A DNA stretch of 64,000 nucleotides from Actinacidiphila oryziradicis (GTDB taxonomy: Bacteria > Actinomycetota > Actinomycetes > Streptomycetales > Streptomycetaceae): NCBI RefSeq assembly GCF_005047355.1, contig NZ_SUMC01000011.1:62001-126000 (forward strand), in the 5' to 3' direction. The position numbers and the translations under genes were made by a program. The notes beneath the pieces were generated by a model, which saw nothing but the letters and a program-made list of their open reading frames with translations, was not told where the DNA came from and ran no database searches. This document shows positions 63,109 to 64,000 of this stretch, one piece after another (position 1 is the first letter of the stretch; each line of letters starts with the position of its first letter).

Positions 63109-63151
63109 TCTGCGGCCGGACGTGCGGTGGGTAGGCACGTCCGGCCGCAGA
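63109..63151 (-). terminator. 17-bp intercistronic stem-loop between binding protein and alpha-galactosidase
   Basis: Arms 63109-63125 and 63135-63151 are perfect complements around 9 bases, with the alpha-galactosidase ribosome site just after on the minus strand. Such stems often stabilise or limit read-through so that binding protein exceeds enzyme. It is not followed by a T-run. Confidence 0.6.
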
Positions 63152-63171
63152 GCGTCTACAGAGGTGGTGCG

Positions 63172-64000
63172 TCAGTTCTTCTGGGTGAGTACGGTGTGGC
63201 TCTGGCTCTGCATCTGTGCGAAGACGCTGTCGTTCTTCTGACCGGAGAAGTACGCCTCGAACAGCGGCTCGACCGCGGCCTGCAGGGCCGCACCGTTACG
63301 GAAGTCCGGGGCCGGGTAGAGAGTCTTGTTCTTGAGCATGTCGGTGAACACCGACAGATCGATGCCCTGGCTCTTGAGAGCCTTCGCGGAGGCGTCCATG
63401 GAAGCGGGGATGGACGGGAAGAAGGTGCCGGTCGTCGACGCCTTGGACTGGCAGGCTTCCGAACCCATATAGGAGACCCACTTCCAGGCCAGGTCGGGGT
63501 TCTTGGTGCCCGACCAGATGTTGTTGCCGTTGGAGTTGCTCATCACGGAGCGGGTCTTGCCGTCGGGGCCGAGCGGGGTGGGGGCGATGCCGACCTTGAG
63601 GTTCGGGATCTTGGCGAGGGTGGATGCCTCCCAGGAGCCGCTGGTCTCCATGGCGACCTTGCCGGAGGCGAGCAGGTCGATGTCCGAGGCTACGGACGAC
63701 CCGAGCTTGGGCGCGTACCCCTTGTTCACCAGGGTACGGATCCAGTCCATCGTCTTCACGAACTGCGGATCGTTGTAGTTCAGGGATGTGGGCCAGCTCC
63801 CGTTGTTGCTCAGCCGCCAGCCGGTGGTGGAGATGAAGGGGCTCCAGGTGGTCTGGCCCAGGAAGTCCTTGGCAGCCATCTGGCCGAAGCCGTATGTCTT
63901 GATGTGGTTTTTGTCGAAGCCGGGCTGGTCGCCGCGGCGGCCGCTGGTGTCCACTGTCAGGTGGGCGATCATCTTTCCGATGGTGCCGCCGTTGTCGGGG
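63172..64000 (-). CDS. Extracellular sugar-binding protein of an ABC transporter (N-terminus outside window)
   Basis: 276 codons are visible; the gene enters from beyond 64000. The C-terminal region of a family-1 solute-binding protein is clear: QFVKTMDWIRTLVNKGYAP, VAMETSGSWEASTLAK, NIWSGTKNPDLAWKWVSYMG (20 residues) and FFPSIPASMDA. The lipobox lies outside the window. The next gene is alpha-galactosidase, so the ligand is likely an alpha-galactoside. No permease genes are between them or follow within the window. Confidence 0.88.
   Translation of the reverse strand, partial: PDNGGTIGKMIAHLTVDTSGRRGDQPGFDKNHIKTYGFGQMAAKDFLGQTTWSPFISTTGWRLSNNGSWPTSLNYNDPQFVKTMDWIRTLVNKGYAPKLGSSVASDIDLLASGKVAMETSGSWEASTLAKIPNLKVGIAPTPLGPDGKTRSVMSNSNGNNIWSGTKNPDLAWKWVSYMGSEACQSKASTTGTFFPSIPASMDASAKALKSQGIDLSVFTDMLKNKTLYPAPDFRNGAALQAAVEPLFEAYFSGQKNDSVFAQMQSQSHTVLTQKN

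Overview
This window is chromosomal DNA of a Streptomyces species or close relative. GC is high with strong GC3, and GTG starts are common. The genes are typical of that genus: HrdA-type sigma factor, Zur with its zinc transporter, GlnR-type nitrate and nitrite genes, a leucine leader peptide before leuA, and a protealysin-like protease beside an emfourin-type inhibitor. From memory, not checked, the order resembles the conserved core region of S. coelicolor running from phoH/era to hrdA/dnaG. Accessory patches interrupt it.

Layout. 1-7.7 kb: end of an acid phosphatase, PfkB sugar kinase, phoH-ybeY-CNNM, an opposing alcohol dehydrogenase, a cytidine-deaminase-like protein lacking catalytic residues, and era. 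7.7-12.2 kb: emfourin and M4 protease, leuA with attenuator leader, TerB-like protein. 12.2-13.1 kb: a strongly folded RNA-like segment running into the C-terminal remnant of an IscB-type nuclease, whose stop codon overlaps the recO start. 13.1-20 kb: recO, uppS, zur, znuBCA, glyS. 20-27 kb: two regulator/transport modules (AKR-TetR with a near-perfect palindromic operator, and MFS-MarR-NADAR with four-base overlaps) plus an MFS/XRE pair. 27-36 kb: dusB with a small in-frame insert, a glycoside hydrolase with LacI/CebR-like palindromes, ppdK, and small or broken genes. 36-44 kb: nitrogen assimilation (PhzF-like, nirD, nirB, FAD reductase, Uma2, nasA), with GlnR-like boxes at the same distance from two start codons. 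44-53 kb: GGCT, sirohydrochlorin chelatase, dgt, ferredoxin-reductase-like flavoprotein, MITE-like element, GNAT, dnaG, hrdA. 53-59 kb: a two-subunit ABC exporter, xylulokinase, YtxH. 59-61 kb: three tRNA genes followed by a relic zone holding a phage-type DNA methylase pseudogene. 61-64 kb: alpha-galactosidase and a sugar-binding protein.

How the genes connect. The nitrogen block reduces nitrate to nitrite and then ammonium. Nitrite reductase needs siroheme, and a chelatase of that family lies nearby. Zur is next to its expected targets znuABC, with a Zur-box-like palindrome before znuA. dnaG-hrdA, recO-uppS and era belong to housekeeping replication, repair and envelope functions. Several families of short dispersed repeats occupy intergenic gaps. 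One composite copy lies in frame inside the nitrite-operon flavoprotein, and one MITE supplies the stop codon of its neighbour. The least expected signal is the four-hairpin segment joined to an IscB tail at 12.75-13.13 kb. It looks like a decayed omega-RNA/IscB locus, but this is based on reading the sequence only.
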